A stretch of DNA of 64,000 nucleotides from Plotosus lineatus. Taxonomy: Eukaryota; Chordata; Actinopteri; Siluriformes; Plotosidae. The first letter of the stretch is position 1; the number at the start of each line of letters is the position of its first letter. The notes under the pieces were generated by a model. It worked only from the letters and a program-made list of their open reading frames with translations, had not been told where the DNA came from and ran no database searches. Positions 55,044 to 64,000 of the stretch are shown here, piece by piece. The stretch spans positions 49,078,080-49,142,079 of the forward strand of contig CM045729.1 of the NCBI GenBank assembly GCA_024760905.1. Direction: 5' to 3'. The position numbers and the translations under genes are program-made.

Positions 55044-58000
55044 TGCTCATATTAACCTGTACTTCCAAAGCCTCCCAGTAGATTTCTGATGCTGTGATGT
55101 TGTTCTGCTCCCAGTACTTCAGGGTGGCATTGCTGGGGTTCACTGGCTCTATGCAAGCACAACTGCAGATAAAGGAGGAGAAAAAAACAGTTTAAAGGTA
55201 ACTAAAATATTAATCTGTGCAGATTCACTCTGATGGAGAAATATCTCACACATTCTGTATTCTGTATTTTGCACAAATTCAGAAAATTATACAGTATTCC
55301 ACATTTCTGGCATACTTACTCTTAAATTACTTTACAATTTTTAAAAAATCTATACTACTGATGGAAAATGCAGCACCGTACTCTTGTAAATTTATTAACT
55401 TGCAATCACTTTTATACTTTGCAAAAAATAAACTCCAACTGCCAGTAAATTTTCTTGATAATTAAATTGAATTATAAACTTAAATTATATATTAAATATT
55501 TTTACTGCATCAGACAAAGTCATTTTAAAAATAATGCATTAATGAACATACCCGGTACTGTGCAAAAGTGTAAAGCACCACTTTGTTTTCAGCATTACAT
55601 GGAATTCTTTATATAGATGAAATTTGAAATGTATTTATTAACTGTGTCTAAGTACAGTATTTTAGTTTTAAAATGGCCTTTATGATATCATTATTATTGA
55701 GTCGGAAAAAAACAAATGGCAATCGCAAATATCCCATCCCCAAAAAATGATACTACTTTTAAAGCAATTAGCATATTATCTAACACATCATTTCCATTCA
55801 AAAGAAATACATAATATAATTTATTATTATTGTTGTTGTTGTTGGTAGTGGTGGTGGTGTTATTTTACATGCAACAAAAATGTGATCGTCAGAATCTCCA
55901 GAACAACTGTGATTCTCCAAGATAAGTCTTGCAGTTCTCAGTAAAACTTACCAGTCAGTTTCCTTATAAAACTCAATGAATTATATCTGAGACTACTTAT
56001 TTTGTAAAAGCATATGGTTGTCACAACAAATGTGGGCATTGCTTAGTTTAAAGCCACCTGCCTAATATTGAGTAGATCCCCTTTTTGTCATCAATACACC
56101 TCTAGCATCTACTCCACAAGACCTCCGAAACTATACTTCGGTATCCAGCACACTGGAAGGCATATCAGGATCTCAGACATTAGTATCAGATCCTTCGATC
56201 TGTGTAAGTTTTAAGGTGCATCCTCCATCAATCAGTCCCACAGTCGCTAGCTTGCCTTCTTCCCATAGTGCATCCTGGTGCTATCAGGAAATGTGACACA
56301 GAGGCACCTATCTAATCACAGGACTTAAAAGAAAATGTCAATAATCAAGCAATTCCTACTTTTTCATTGCTCCATGGTCCAGTTCTGATGCTCATGTGTT
56401 TATTTTATTTGATTTCAGTGGTGGACTGGAAATAGCCATTAGAAGAAGGGTATATGTTAGGAAAGCATGGACATGGGCAACAACAGTATCCAAATATGTT
56501 TCTGCATTCAAGTAATGATTGAGGGGCAGTGGTGGTCTAGTGGATAGGGCGCAGGATCGCTGATCCTAAGGTTGCGGATCCAAGTCCCCCACAGGGTTGT
56601 CACTGCCCGCCCCCCCCCCCCCCCCCCCCCCACAGTGCAGCTAACTGGGTTATCAAAGGCGGGCCATGTCTCTCACTGTCTATGGTGTGAGGCATGTAAA
56701 AGAACCATTGCTGACTTTCGTAAAGAGTAGCTGCAAAGTTGTCAACGTGTTTCTGTCCCTTGTTAAAGGGTTGTGACAGGAAGGGCGTCTGATGTAAAAA
56801 CCTCTGCCAAATCAAATGTGCGAATCAGATGATTTTGCTGTGGCGACTCCCGAGAAAGGGAAAAAAGTCGAAAGGAAAAGAAGAAGATTCAAGTAATGAT
56901 TGATTGATATTAACAGGCCTTAATTGTGATTAAAAAAAGTTACCTACATCATTCTAACACCTCCAACAGTCTGGACTATTAATAAAAGGCAGGTTTAGTC
57001 CATGAAGTCATGATGTTGGTGCCAAGTTATTTTTGAGAAGCAATCACATTCAATTGAACCAGGCTATATTTCCCAACCTTCAACTGTCCTGTTTCGGTGA
57101 GGCTGTAACCAGTGCCGTCTCAATATTCTGTTCATAGCTGACAGAAGTTAAACTCGGTGTAACCTTTCTTGTTTTGTTTTGTTTCATACTTTTTTCCCAA
57201 AGGTTTGACACAGTGCATTCTGAGATACACTTCGACACAATTGTACAGAGTGGATATCAATGGATATATTACTGTGAGCACAAACCACTCATCATTCTCT
57301 CTCATCAACAAGCTGTATCTTTCTGCAGAACTGCAGCATATTGGAAGTTTATATTCTCTATAGCACTATTCTGAGTGAAGAATAGAGAAACTTGTCCATA
57401 AAAAAACCTGGAAGATTGTTATGTATTGGGCACTCAAGACAGTCCATCTGGGTCCAACAATTATGTCATCACATTTTTCTCCATTTTGCAAGTTGATGTA
57501 AACATTGACATATTAATTCATACAGTCATATTCAGTCCTAATTAGTGTTGCTGGGAGGCTATTGCAATCTCAGCCAACTCTGGGCATGGGCAGCGTCCAC
57601 CTTGGACAGCTCACCCAGTCATTGCAGACATTAATATACAGTATATGATTAAATAAGTAGGTTATTCTACTAACATCGGGGAACACTGCTGCCATATAGG
57701 GGAAGTTTGTGTACTGCAACGATGTTTATGTCCACATGAATTTTTGTACCCTAGATTTTCCAACAGAACATTGCCCACGACATCACACTGCTTCTGCTGA
57801 CTTGTCTTCACATAATCCATCATATTGCCATCTCTTACCCACAAAAATAGCACATCTGTCCATATAACATAAAAAAATTAAAATAAAAAGTCATTTATAA
57901 GACCAGTCCATCTTCTTCAATTTCTTGATTGGCCAGTATGGATTGGCCCAATGTAAGCACATTCAGTGGTCGACAGAGGTCAAATATGCACATTTAACCG

Positions 58001-58603
58001 ATCTGCAACTACACAGTCTGCTCCATAGCAATCTGTAATGGACTGTATTGTGACACCTTTCGATCATAGCCAGCATTACATTTTTTCAGCAAATTGTGCT
58101 CTTATGTGCGATCAGACCACACAGACTAACCTTCATTTCTCATGTGTATAACTGAGACCTAAATGCCCATGAATCAGTTACTGGGTCACTGTTTGTCCTT
58201 CTTTGTACCACATTTGGTACATACTAACCAGTGGGATGTCAGCAATTCACAAGACCTCTGTCAAAGTCATTGGCACTTGTCCCTGCTTCTTGATTCAAAT
58301 ACAACTTTGAGAACTGACTGTTTATTTGCTGCCCAATATACCCCACCTAATAACAGATGCCACTGTAATAAGATAATAAATAACTAATAGAGAATTATTT
58401 GGTCAAGGTGATACACCCTCCAATACTGAATAGTTATCATATAAAAGCCGAATTCTATAATTGTTTTATAAATCAACAAAAATGTTTTCAGAGTAGACAG
58501 ACTCATTTCTAAGTTGCATGTGATGAATAAATTTCAAATAACAAGTAATAGTCACTGTTAATTACTTTTCCTCTCAGTTATTTTAAAGGTGTTGGTCATA
58601 TCA

Positions 58604-58681
<78 letters not shown>

Positions 58682-60073
58682 ATGCACACGTGGTTTCTCA
58701 CGAATAAGTGGTGAGCTTCTCAAGGTTGTTGTTCATGTTAATAGGGTAGGTTTCACCAAGGTGGATCAGCTTCTCCAGAGCCTCATAGATGAAAATGATA
58801 CAGATAAGAGAGGCAAAAGCTTCTTCTGTAAAACGAGTGATATAGCAAACCAGTGAGCTGGCATCAGTAGCTACCAGCAGCAGACAGAGGAAAGCAGTCC
58901 AAAGGCCAATGCATGCTCTCAGAGACAGATAGGACAAGTCGTATTCCCTGAAAGTAAATTCAAGAGAACATAAATACCATCATATAATTATTATATTCTA
59001 TCTATTATTATTGCACAGAAATAATAGTCTCTGGGAGCAGTATTCTAAAATACATTTTTTTTTTTTTTTTTTTTTTTTTAGCATTTGAAGAAATCAGTCA
59101 AAAAGATGCTTTATGAATACAGATGAGTCCAAACATATTTTATTTATATTAAGCTGATATTTTATTTCAGTCACACATACAAATTCTGAGCAATGATCCA
59201 CACATTTAGAGCATTCAGCCTTAATGGTGAGAGAAAGTGACAAATTTGTCAACAATATTAAATTATATGGATGAAGAAAGCTGCCTTACTTGCAGAATTT
59301 GAATAAAATCTTCTCAAAAACCAGCACGGGACCAGTGCTGCCAAGGATGGTGAGAGGCTGGCCTGCCATCAGGGAGTAAGCAATTCCAGTCATCGATGCA
59401 CCAAATAGAGACTCAATAGCACTCTAAGCATACACATAAAGTTTAAGATTGAAAAACATGTCTGCCTTAGTATGAGTATAATGCATGTATAGATGTCATT
59501 AAATTATGCTTCTTTTTTTACAGAGTTCAGGTTCATCTGAAATTTTGTCAGAATATGAAACATTATTAAGAATTTTTGGATGATAATTTAGGATATTTTG
59601 GAATGGTCTGGTGTCTGTGAGGTCTACATGAGACAACTATCATATGAGGGTGGGGTGAAAAGTTTATAGGTTGACGAAGATGGACTAATGCCAGAGCAGT
59701 GAAATATTATGGTTTCTATACCAAGGGGATCCAAGGACCACAACATCATTGCAAAAAGTGTGTACCTCACAAATACTATGCTCAAAAAAACCCCACATTT
59801 GGTTAAATTTGACCATTACACTATGGTTAGCATCTGAATGTTTTAACCTATCCTTATTTACTGTAGTTTCAAAAGCAATATAAGCTGTGTGTTCTTACAA
59901 TGCGCCCTTCTGTGGCTTCCCCCAGCAGTCCTCCAAAGGTGATGACAGGAGACATGCAGGCACAGTAAAGGAAAAGGAAAGAGGCTACACATTGCAGGCT
60001 GAGGGCATCCGTGTAGTCAGATAAGTAATGTGGCGCCTTGCGCTTTAAATCTAGAATAAACCCACCAAAAAAC
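35270..60073 (-). CDS. slc4a10: Sodium-driven chloride/bicarbonate exchanger SLC4A10 (NCBE/NBCn2), C-terminal 13 exons; 5' end outside window
   Basis: Plasma-membrane Na+-coupled HCO3- transporter, strong in brain and choroid plexus (family knowledge). Exons, 5' to 3': 60073-59899, 59423-59290, 58947-58702, 55162-55057, 51625-51464, 50211-50098, 49988-49827, 37768-37517, 37033-36965, 36883-36710, 35906-35784, 35559-35495, 35366-35270. They join in one frame: 625 aa plus TGA. It covers most of the transmembrane domain: [47 protein letters not shown], an extracellular loop with four Cys (CAC, EC, SACG) and N-glycosylation sites NAT and [68 protein letters not shown], then the cytosolic tail [20 protein letters not shown] and [22 protein letters not shown]. 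The LEDAEKEEEQS/PLEGHY tail is SLC4A10-like; SLC4A7 ends ETSL. A Cys usual in ESECSAPGEQ is Ser here. Confidence 0.94.
35578..35621 (+). repeat. (GA)n, reads (CT)n on the slc4a10 sense strand
   Basis: About 22 units, 18 bp upstream (gene sense) of the slc4a10 exon at 35559, and so in the polypyrimidine-tract position of that acceptor. Confidence 0.97.
36112..36445 (+). repeat. SINE head C with tail B
   Basis: Head C (gtggcacagtggtgtagtgg, cctcatagcaagaaggcc) then gtgtttcctccagacactcc and tail B (taatagaattaattgg). slc4a10 intron. Confidence 0.75.
36500..36660 (+). repeat. SINE-like repeat family F, partial
   Basis: catccagaactgagagtcca caggagct..ttccctgtcactcataatgc matches the copy at 38890 (gagagcccatgggagct..tccctgttactcacagtcaat). 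Ends 50 bp from an slc4a10 exon. Confidence 0.5.
37850..38175 (-). repeat. SINE with family-A head and tail B
   Basis: Complement of tail B (cctaattaggtcatggggag), CACCATAGACAGTCAGAG and head (ccaggctaccactga). First repeat in the 12-kb slc4a10 intron. Confidence 0.75.
38535..38805 (+). repeat. 5'-truncated SINE, family-A body and tail B
   Basis: aactgggttatcaaagccgg, agcgtgtttctgccctgcga, then gatggcctggcgaggtgtcc to ggttcagaaaatgaatgac. The tRNA head is missing. Confidence 0.75.
38890..39140 (+). repeat. SINE-like repeat family F
   Basis: tRNA-like start (tcctggctggcgcattgtca; B-box-like ggcaagtttgaaacc) followed by the family F body. Not a functional tRNA: no acceptor stem. Confidence 0.5.
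39219..40447. mobile_element. Tigger-like non-autonomous DNA transposon
   Basis: Ends CAGGGATCCCTTGCTACTTC and, on the minus strand, CAGGGATCCCTCACTTTCCG, flanked by TA. About 1.2 kb, with a (GA)n at 39815-39861 and a SINE A fragment at 40212-40346 inside. No transposase frame. Confidence 0.7.
40212..40346 (+). repeat. SINE family A 3' part, nested in Tigger-like element
   Basis: Starts ccttgctaaaagggttgtga, continues caggaagggcatccgacg and ends cccgagtaaaagggaaaaag ccgaaagg; the tRNA head is absent. Confidence 0.8.
40505..40710 (+). repeat. tRNA-derived SINE family E
   Basis: Head ttgggtggcttagtggataa with B box ggttcaatccc, body gggctcttgagcaaggcc, end gtaagtcactttagataata. Confidence 0.65.
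40911..44037 (-). mobile_element. RTE-type LINE copy 4, nearly full length (3.1 kb)
   Basis: On the minus strand: leader, endonuclease (frame from 43932: [27 protein letters not shown]), then frame 43463-41835 with [41 protein letters not shown], linker and RT ([33 protein letters not shown]), then frame 41919-40939 with [18 protein letters not shown] and RCGDP at the end. Only two small indels break it: about 2 nt near 43483 and 1 nt near 41908. A 6-bp CTTAGT flanks it. It lies in an slc4a10 intron in the sense direction. Confidence 0.92.
44252..44310 (+). repeat. SINE-A/LINE 3' tail remnant
   Basis: attcgctatcgcgacacctg ataaagggagaaagccgaaagg: tail only. Confidence 0.6.
44845..44973 (+). 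repeat. Tigger-like element end and (CCA)n
   Basis: ggaatccctcactttctgtt..gggaccgagatccccacgg resembles the right end of the element at 39219-40447 in the opposite orientation; a (CCA)n follows from 44931. Confidence 0.55.
45030..45113 (+). repeat. (TA)n(CA)n microsatellite
   Basis: Short TA block then a long CA run, directly abutting a MITE at 45114. Confidence 0.97.
45114..45520. mobile_element. Tigger-like MITE, both ends present
   Basis: CAGTGGTACCTCATCTTACG at the left and its complement-like cgtaaggtgaggtaccacta at the right. Inside: gctggcctcccattggct and aggagggatgacgcagctcc, as in the copies at 12303 and 47994. Microsatellites on both sides. Confidence 0.8.
45521..45585 (+). repeat. 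(AT)n microsatellite
   Basis: AT run with one CA change immediately right of the MITE. Confidence 0.95.
45991..46323 (-). repeat. SINE family A, full length, perfect 18-bp TSD
   Basis: AAGCTGCTCTCTCAATAT at 45973-45990 and 46324-46341. Contains the hallmark palindrome gcgaatcatctgattcgc at 46042-46059, where LINE-leader and LINE-tail segments meet. Confidence 0.92.
46720..47890 (+). mobile_element. L2/CR1-clade LINE relic
   Basis: Broken frames: [48 protein letters not shown] (the RT palm region before the catalytic YxDD, which is lost), then [29 protein letters not shown] and [15 protein letters not shown]. Many stops; inactive. In an slc4a10 intron. Confidence 0.8.
47957..47993 (+). repeat. 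(CA)n microsatellite
   Basis: About 18 CA units abutting a MITE relic. Confidence 0.95.
47994..48245 (+). mobile_element. Tigger-like MITE relic
   Basis: ttacgaaaaacattttccta agttttcgtcc and gctggcctcccattggctag gagggatgacgcag match the elements at 12303 and 45114. Termini decayed. Confidence 0.65.
48600..48930 (-). repeat. SINE with family-A head and tail B
   Basis: Plus strand: attcattttctgaactgctt, tail B, then agccatagacagtgagagac-like body (accatagacagtgagaga) and head complement. Confidence 0.72.
48976..49325 (-). repeat. SINE family A, full length, 14-bp TSD
   Basis: TTTGTGTTTATAGG at 48962-48975 and 49326-49339. Complement of tail ccttttggctttttcc, LINE-leader gatgcccttcctgtcacaac and head gccaccactgccacc. 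Confidence 0.9.
49340..49826. other. slc4a10 intron sequence, short (TA)n near 49790
   Basis: No further repeat or coding signal seen; ends at the slc4a10 donor after HKLK. Confidence 0.5.
50740..50766 (+). repeat. (CA)n microsatellite, short
   Basis: About 12 CA units in an slc4a10 intron. Confidence 0.9.
50977..51334 (+). repeat. SINE family A, full length, TSD of about 22 bp
   Basis: AGCCATAACCT(C)TTTTTTTATAG flanks both sides (50954-50976, 51335-51356). Head, LINE-leader gttgtgacaggaagggcatc and tail gactcccgagtaaaagggaa are all present. slc4a10 intron, antisense. Confidence 0.9.
51760..51791 (+). repeat. (GTT)n microsatellite
   Basis: Ten GTT units, about 135 bp upstream (gene sense) of an slc4a10 exon. 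Confidence 0.95.
52085..52315 (+). repeat. SINE head C with tail B, degraded
   Basis: gtaagaaggtccttagttca, cagattgccccgaggtgta, cactggcgagggttcattgt and ggggttcagcaaatgg follow head C then tail B with indels. Confidence 0.55.
52796..53085 (+). repeat. tRNA-derived SINE family D, full length
   Basis: tRNA head ggtggtgtagtggttaggg (A box) and gtgttcaaatccc (B box), then gtataaatgggtaccagtaa, cgtcccatccaggagg. Confidence 0.7.
53185..53545 (+). repeat. SINE with family-A head and tail B
   Basis: ggctcaatggttaaggtgat, aactgggttatcaaagacca, then tcctgcgatgacctggctag and aagcagttcacaaaatgaat. Confidence 0.65.
54188..54563 (+). repeat. SINE family A, full length, perfect 17-bp TSD
   Basis: TTTATCCATCAAGTATC at 54171-54187 and 54564-54580. 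Head, C-run, LINE-leader gttgtgacaggaagggcatc and tail all present. Confidence 0.92.
54660..55041 (-). repeat. SINE with family-A head and tail B, followed by (ATT)n
   Basis: Complement of tail B (ttctgaatcgcttaagtagg) and head (gggatcagtgatccagag) to 54975, then (ATT)n 54977-55041. The (ATT)n lies 15 bp inside the intron from the slc4a10 donor at 55056. Confidence 0.75.
55163..56029. other. slc4a10 intron, nothing recognised
   Basis: AT-rich; a short GTT/GTG run near 55830-55860. No coding signal. Confidence 0.5.
56030..56505 (+). mobile_element. Relic of a common teleost interspersed repeat (DNA-element-like), left part
   Basis: gccacctgcctaatattgag tagatcccc..cttgccttcttcccatagtg catcctggtgc..ccatggtccagttctgatgc resembles a repeat frequent in teleost introns. 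The family name is not known to me. Confidence 0.45.
56523..56886 (+). repeat. SINE family A, full length, perfect 17-bp TSD
   Basis: ATTCAAGTAATGATTGA at 56506-56522 and 56887-56903. A C-run of about 20 lies at 56610-56631. It interrupts the teleost-repeat relic. Confidence 0.92.
57535..57630 (-). repeat. SINE tail B fragment
   Basis: gtcctaattagtgttgctgg gaggct..ctcagccaactctgggc, tail only. Confidence 0.6.
57725..58440 (+). mobile_element. Relic of the same teleost interspersed repeat, right part
   Basis: tttccaacagaacattgccc acgacatcacactgcttctg..gatctgcaactacacagtct..gctgcccaatataccccacc taataacagatgcc. Together with 56030-56505 this looks like a split or duplicated old copy. Confidence 0.45.
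58604..58682 (+). repeat. (TG)n, reads (CA)n on the slc4a10 sense strand
   Basis: About 39 units starting 19 bp downstream (gene sense) of the slc4a10 splice donor at 58701. Confidence 0.97.
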
Positions 60074-60287
60074 CTAGAACACACAAGATACATCTATGTC
60101 ACACTCTTTGACATTAAGCAAACCAACATAGAACTTACAAAAATGATGATTATGATTTAAATGCAATTTTACTACATTTAAAAGAAATATCATTCCTTTC
60201 AGCTGCTGGCTCTATTATTAAAATTCAAGAATAATATGTTTTGTCTCTGCTTAATGAAACAATAATTTTGATTATAAGGTATACTGG

Positions 60288-60640
60288 CAGCATAGTGGGG
60301 TAGTGGTTAGCACATCCACCTCACAGCAAGAAGGTCCTGAGTTCAATTTCCAGCTCGAGCGTATCCGTGTGTAGTTTGCATGCTCACCTCGTGCATGTGT
60401 GGGTTTCCGCTGGGTACTCTGGTTTCCTCTCACAGTTCAAAAATATGCACAGTAAGCTAATTGGCTGTTCTTAATCACCCCTACGAGAGTGAGAGTGTGA
60501 ATGGTTGAGTGAGTGTTGGCTCTGCGATAGTCTGGCGAGCTGTTCAAGGTGTACCCCGCCCTTGTCAAGAGTCTGAAGTGGGTGCTAGCCTCCCCGTGAT
60601 CCTAATAAGAATTAAGCAGCTTAGAAAATGAATGAATGAA
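60288..60640 (+). repeat. SINE head C with tail B, full length
   Basis: Head C (gcatagtggggtagtggtta, ctcacagcaagaaggtcc, B box gagttcaatttcc) then tttcctctcacagttcaaaa and tail B (gatagtctggcgagctgttc to agcagcttagaaaatgaatg). Confidence 0.8.
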
Positions 60641-60651
60641 GGTATAATCTG

Positions 60652-60990
60652 GAGCAGTGGTGGCCTGATGGTAAGGTGCTGGATTAATGATCCAAAGGTC
60701 GGGGTTCAAGCCCCACTATCAGTGGGTTGTCACTGCCCCCCCGCTCCCCGCAGCTAACTGAGTTATCAAATACCAGTCATGTCTCTCACTGTCTATGATG
60801 TGAGGCACGTAAAAGAACTATTGCTGACTTTCATCAAGAGCAGGCAGCATAGCCGTCAGCGTGTTTCTGCCTGCGATGGTTTGGCTAGGTGGACAGACAG
60901 TTATCTGCCTTCATCTGCTCAGATGGGCTCCAGACTTCCCAACACCCTTATTAGGATTAAGTGGTTCAGAAAATGAGTGAAAGGTATACA
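60652..60990 (+). repeat. SINE with family-A head and tail B
   Basis: gagcagtggtggcctgatgg, B box ggttcaagcccc, agcgtgtttctgcctgcgat then tail B to ggttcagaaaatgagtgaa. Abuts the preceding head C SINE. Confidence 0.78.
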
Positions 60991-61550
60991 CTCTACATTA
61001 TATTGAAAGATTGATAGCCCAATTATTATAATCCTTCTTTTTGACAGTAAGGATAATTACATACAATGACTGTGGTTCTTATTTCCTTCTCAGTAGCTCA
61101 TAGCTCCCCACTGCCACACTGACTGCTGAATGGACAGCTCCTATTCAGTATTGCAGTTCTTTACAGCAGAAGAGCACATGGCTAAGGGGACGGAGAATGG
61201 AGAATGGATCTAACTGAACCACATTACGCAGTGCTTCTATTCAGTAATATTTATTAATCAAAGGAGTATGAGAATCTCGAGTTAGTTAAGTCTAAACTTG
61301 GCAGCCATGATGAGGACCTCCTCTCTTCAACTTTGGAAGCACAGCAAATGATAAAGACACCAGAGAGTGGACACTCCTCCTCAGAAAAAAAGTCTCCACC
61401 TGCTTTAATTACTTTCTATCTTTTTAAATAAAAGAACATACTTGTGTTCATCCAAGTGCCAAAATTGCATAAATTATTCTAGTTTTTTATCTTATCACCA
61501 AATAAGATAATTTTCTTAGAGAGATGTTCACATTGATTATGAAAATAATG
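60991..61550. other. slc4a10 upstream intron, nothing recognised
   Basis: No further slc4a10 exon could be supported upstream of 60073 within the window. Confidence 0.45.
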
Positions 61551-63778
61551 CAGACTGGTTCCAATTATCCGGCACTTTCAGTTCAAATCTGGTGGCAGAA
61601 AATCAAATTTGCCAGTGTATCAGGCCTTCCCACAAATAGAGGTAAATTAAATTAACATTAAATCTAGAGTGAAAGAATAAAGAAATTGTGTACAATATTA
61701 CTTTCCAAAAAACCAAGACTATGCACATTAATTACAGTAATAAATTAAAAAATAATAATATCAAAATAAAAATACAGTAACACACAATACAAAATAACAT
61801 TCCCGCTGATGCACACACACAATGTTCATACAACCGTACGCATACGCCCATGTTGTTGCTTTGTTTCGACTGGCTACCGCTACAGCACAACCGTTATTCA
61901 TACAAACGTAAACAAAGCCAGTCTTGTTGTTTTGTTTTGGCTGGCTGCTGCTAGAGTGCAACTGCACACTTTTTCCTGACAAAATGGACCATTATACCAA
62001 GTCAGGTCCTTAATTTTTGGCATTTTTTAAAAGTGCTCTGAAATAAGGCCTGCCAGTGTATCAGATGCCAATGCAGCCACGTGGGGGGGTTGGGCACAAA
62101 CGAGTGTCCGTCCTCATGCCGGTCCCAAGCCCGGATAAATGCAGAGGGTTGGCAACAGGAATTGCATCCGGCGTAAAACTTTTGCCAGAATACAGAATGC
62201 AAACCGTCAATACAAATTTCATACCGGATCAGTCGAGGCCCAGGTTAATAACGACCGCCATCAGTGTTGTTAACCAACAGGGTGCTGGTGGAATTTGGAC
62301 TACTGTTGGTTGAAGAAGGAGAGGTTGAAGAAGGAGAGGCGGGAGGTGTGTCCGTAGGCAGAGAGAGAAGAGGAAAGGCATAAGTCTACGACTGAGAGTA
62401 GGGACTTTGAATGTTGGAACTATGAAAGGAAAGGGTCGAGAGCTGGCCGACATGATGCTGAGGAGGTAGGTAGACATACTGTGTGTTCAGGAGACCAGGT
62501 GGAAAGGTAGCAAGGCTAGAAGCTTAGGAGCAGGGTTTAAGCTGTTTTATCATGGTGTGGATGGGAAGAGAAATGGAGTTGGAGTCATCTTGAAGGAGGG
62601 GTTTGTCAGGAATGTTCTAGAAGTGAAAAGATTGTCAGACAGAGTGATAAGTGTCAGATAAATGTTGATTGATTTTGCAAAAAGGATGGAAATGGTTGTG
62701 GTGAATACGTTCTTCCAGAAGAGACAGGAGCATAGGGTGACTTATAAAAGTGGAGGTAGGAGCACACAGGTAGACTACATCTTGTGTAGGCGATGTAATT
62801 TGAAGCAAGTCAGTGACTGCAAGGGAGTAGTAGGTGACAGTGTTGCCAAACAGCATAGGATGGTGGTGTGCAGGATGATGGTGAGGAAGGTGAAGAAGGC
62901 AAAGGCAGAGCAGAAGACAAAGTGGTGGAAGCTGAAGAAGGAAGAGTGTCGTGTTGTCTTCAAGGAGGAGTTGAAACAGGCTTTGGGTGGTCAGCAAGTG
63001 CTTCCAGATGACTGGACAACTACAGCTCATGTGATCAGTGAGACAGGTAGGAGAGTTCTTGGTGTGTCCTCTGGAAGGACAGTAGATAAGGAGACTTGGT
63101 GGTAGAATGATGAAGTGCAGGAGTGTGTACAAAGGAAGAGGTTAGCTAAGAAGAAGTGGGACATTGAGTGGACTGAAGAGAGTAAACAGGAGTACAGGGA
63201 GACACAGCATAAGGCGAAGGTAGTGGGGTCAAAGGCCAAACAGAGGGCGTATGATGACTTGTATGATAGGTCGGACAGTAAAGAGGGAGAAAATGATTTA
63301 TACAGGTTGGCACAGCAGAGAAATAAAGATGGGAAGGACATGCAGCAAGAATAGTGGAAGCTAGATTTAGGGCAGAGGTCAGCATTTGCGAACAACAGTT
63401 TGGTTTCATGGCAAGAAAGAGCACCACAGATGCAGTGTTTGCTTTGAGGATGTTAATAGAGAAGTACAGAGAAGGCCAGAGGGAGCTGCATTGTACAAGA
63501 GGCTAGATTGAGATGGTTTGAACATGTGCAGAAGAGGGATAGTAAATATATTGGTAGTAGGATGCTGAAGTTGGAACTACCAGGCAGAAGGCCGAGAGGA
63601 AGACTAAAGAGAAGATTTATGGATGTGGTGAAGGAGGACATGAAGGTAGTTGGAGTAAGAGTAGAAGATGCAGAGGAGAGGGTGAGATGGAGGCAGATGA
63701 TTCGCTGTGGCGACCCCTGAAGGGAAAAGTCGAAAGGAAAAGAAGAAGGTGTATCAGATGCCAGATAATTGTAATTAG
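61551..63778. mobile_element. Tigger-like element split by LINE copy 5
   Basis: Left end ggttccaattatccggcac and right end complement ctaattacaattatctggca are related inverted termini. An imperfect tandem duplication of about 68 bp lies at 61827-61965. LINE copy 5 is inserted near the right end. Confidence 0.5.
62071..63748 (+). mobile_element. RTE-type LINE copy 5, internally deleted, perfect 15-bp TSD
   Basis: GTGTATCAGATGCCA at 62056-62070 and 63749-63763. Both the leader (ccggtcccaagcccggataa) and the 3' end (gctgtggcgacccctgaagg) are present, but three internal blocks are missing, near 62655, 63350 and 63495; the catalytic FADD is gone. 1678 bp against 3.1 kb for copy 4. Confidence 0.92.
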
Positions 63779-64000
63779 TATGTATTTCACTAATATTCCC
63801 AACAGGCATACTTAGCCATGCATACCACATTCTGGTAAACGGTTCTCTTTGGTTCGTGTACAATTACACCGAGCTAACCATAAACTGGCAAGAGGCCATA
63901 TATCACAAACTGCCATAAAAAAATAACTGAGACATGCATTAGCAAAGCACTGTATGCATATCCAAATAATGCTTAACAATAATATTTGCCTATTTCACAG

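Noticed and set aside
61090..61180. Possible further upstream slc4a10 exon on the minus strand (GSGEL-like reading)
   Set aside because: An in-frame stop follows at once and no consistent splice pair joins it to the exon at 60073.

Overview
This is a teleost fish nuclear locus: short exons with GT-AG introns, dense microsatellites, RTE-type LINEs, tRNA-derived SINEs, Tigger and Tc1 relics, and a proglucagon gene of the fish type without GLP-2. Three protein genes are supported. (1) + strand, 82-15155: the C-terminal 21 exons (633 residues) of a DPP4/FAP-family serine exopeptidase; its 5' exons lie before the window. (2) + strand, about 20375-21532: a small proglucagon gene encoding glucagon and GLP-1 only. 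(3) - strand, 60073-35270: the last 13 exons (625 residues) of the sodium-driven chloride/bicarbonate exchanger slc4a10; its 5' exons lie beyond the window. The neighbourhood corresponds to the vertebrate FAP-GCG-DPP4-SLC4A10 block, but only one DPP4/FAP gene is seen, upstream of gcg, and none between gcg and slc4a10.

Layout: 1-15.4 kb DPP4-like gene, its introns loaded with a LINE, SINEs and a Tigger element; 15.4-19.7 kb intergenic Tc1 relic, SINE and a 5'-truncated LINE that ends about 0.7 kb before gcg; 20.0-21.5 kb (TG)n tract, gcg promoter and gene; 21.5-34.8 kb gene-free interval of SINEs, LINE ends, a foldback element, (TA)n arrays, an unclassified DNA element and a truncated LINE; 34.8-60.1 kb slc4a10, including a 12-kb intron holding a nearly intact LINE; 60.1-64 kb upstream slc4a10 intron with SINEs and an internally deleted LINE inside a Tigger-like element.

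The genes are functionally related in part: DPP4 is the enzyme that inactivates GLP-1 in mammals, and it sits next to the gene encoding GLP-1. slc4a10 is a syntenic neighbour with a separate role in acid-base transport. The most distinctive content is the retroelement system. Five copies of one RTE-type LINE are present, and a SINE family (here family A) ends in a fusion of that LINE's 5' leader and 3' terminus. The same tRNA-derived SINE head is also found on a different tail (tail B), which in turn is shared with a second SINE head. I see no novel protein system. SINE family letters (A to F, tail B, head C) are labels for this window only.
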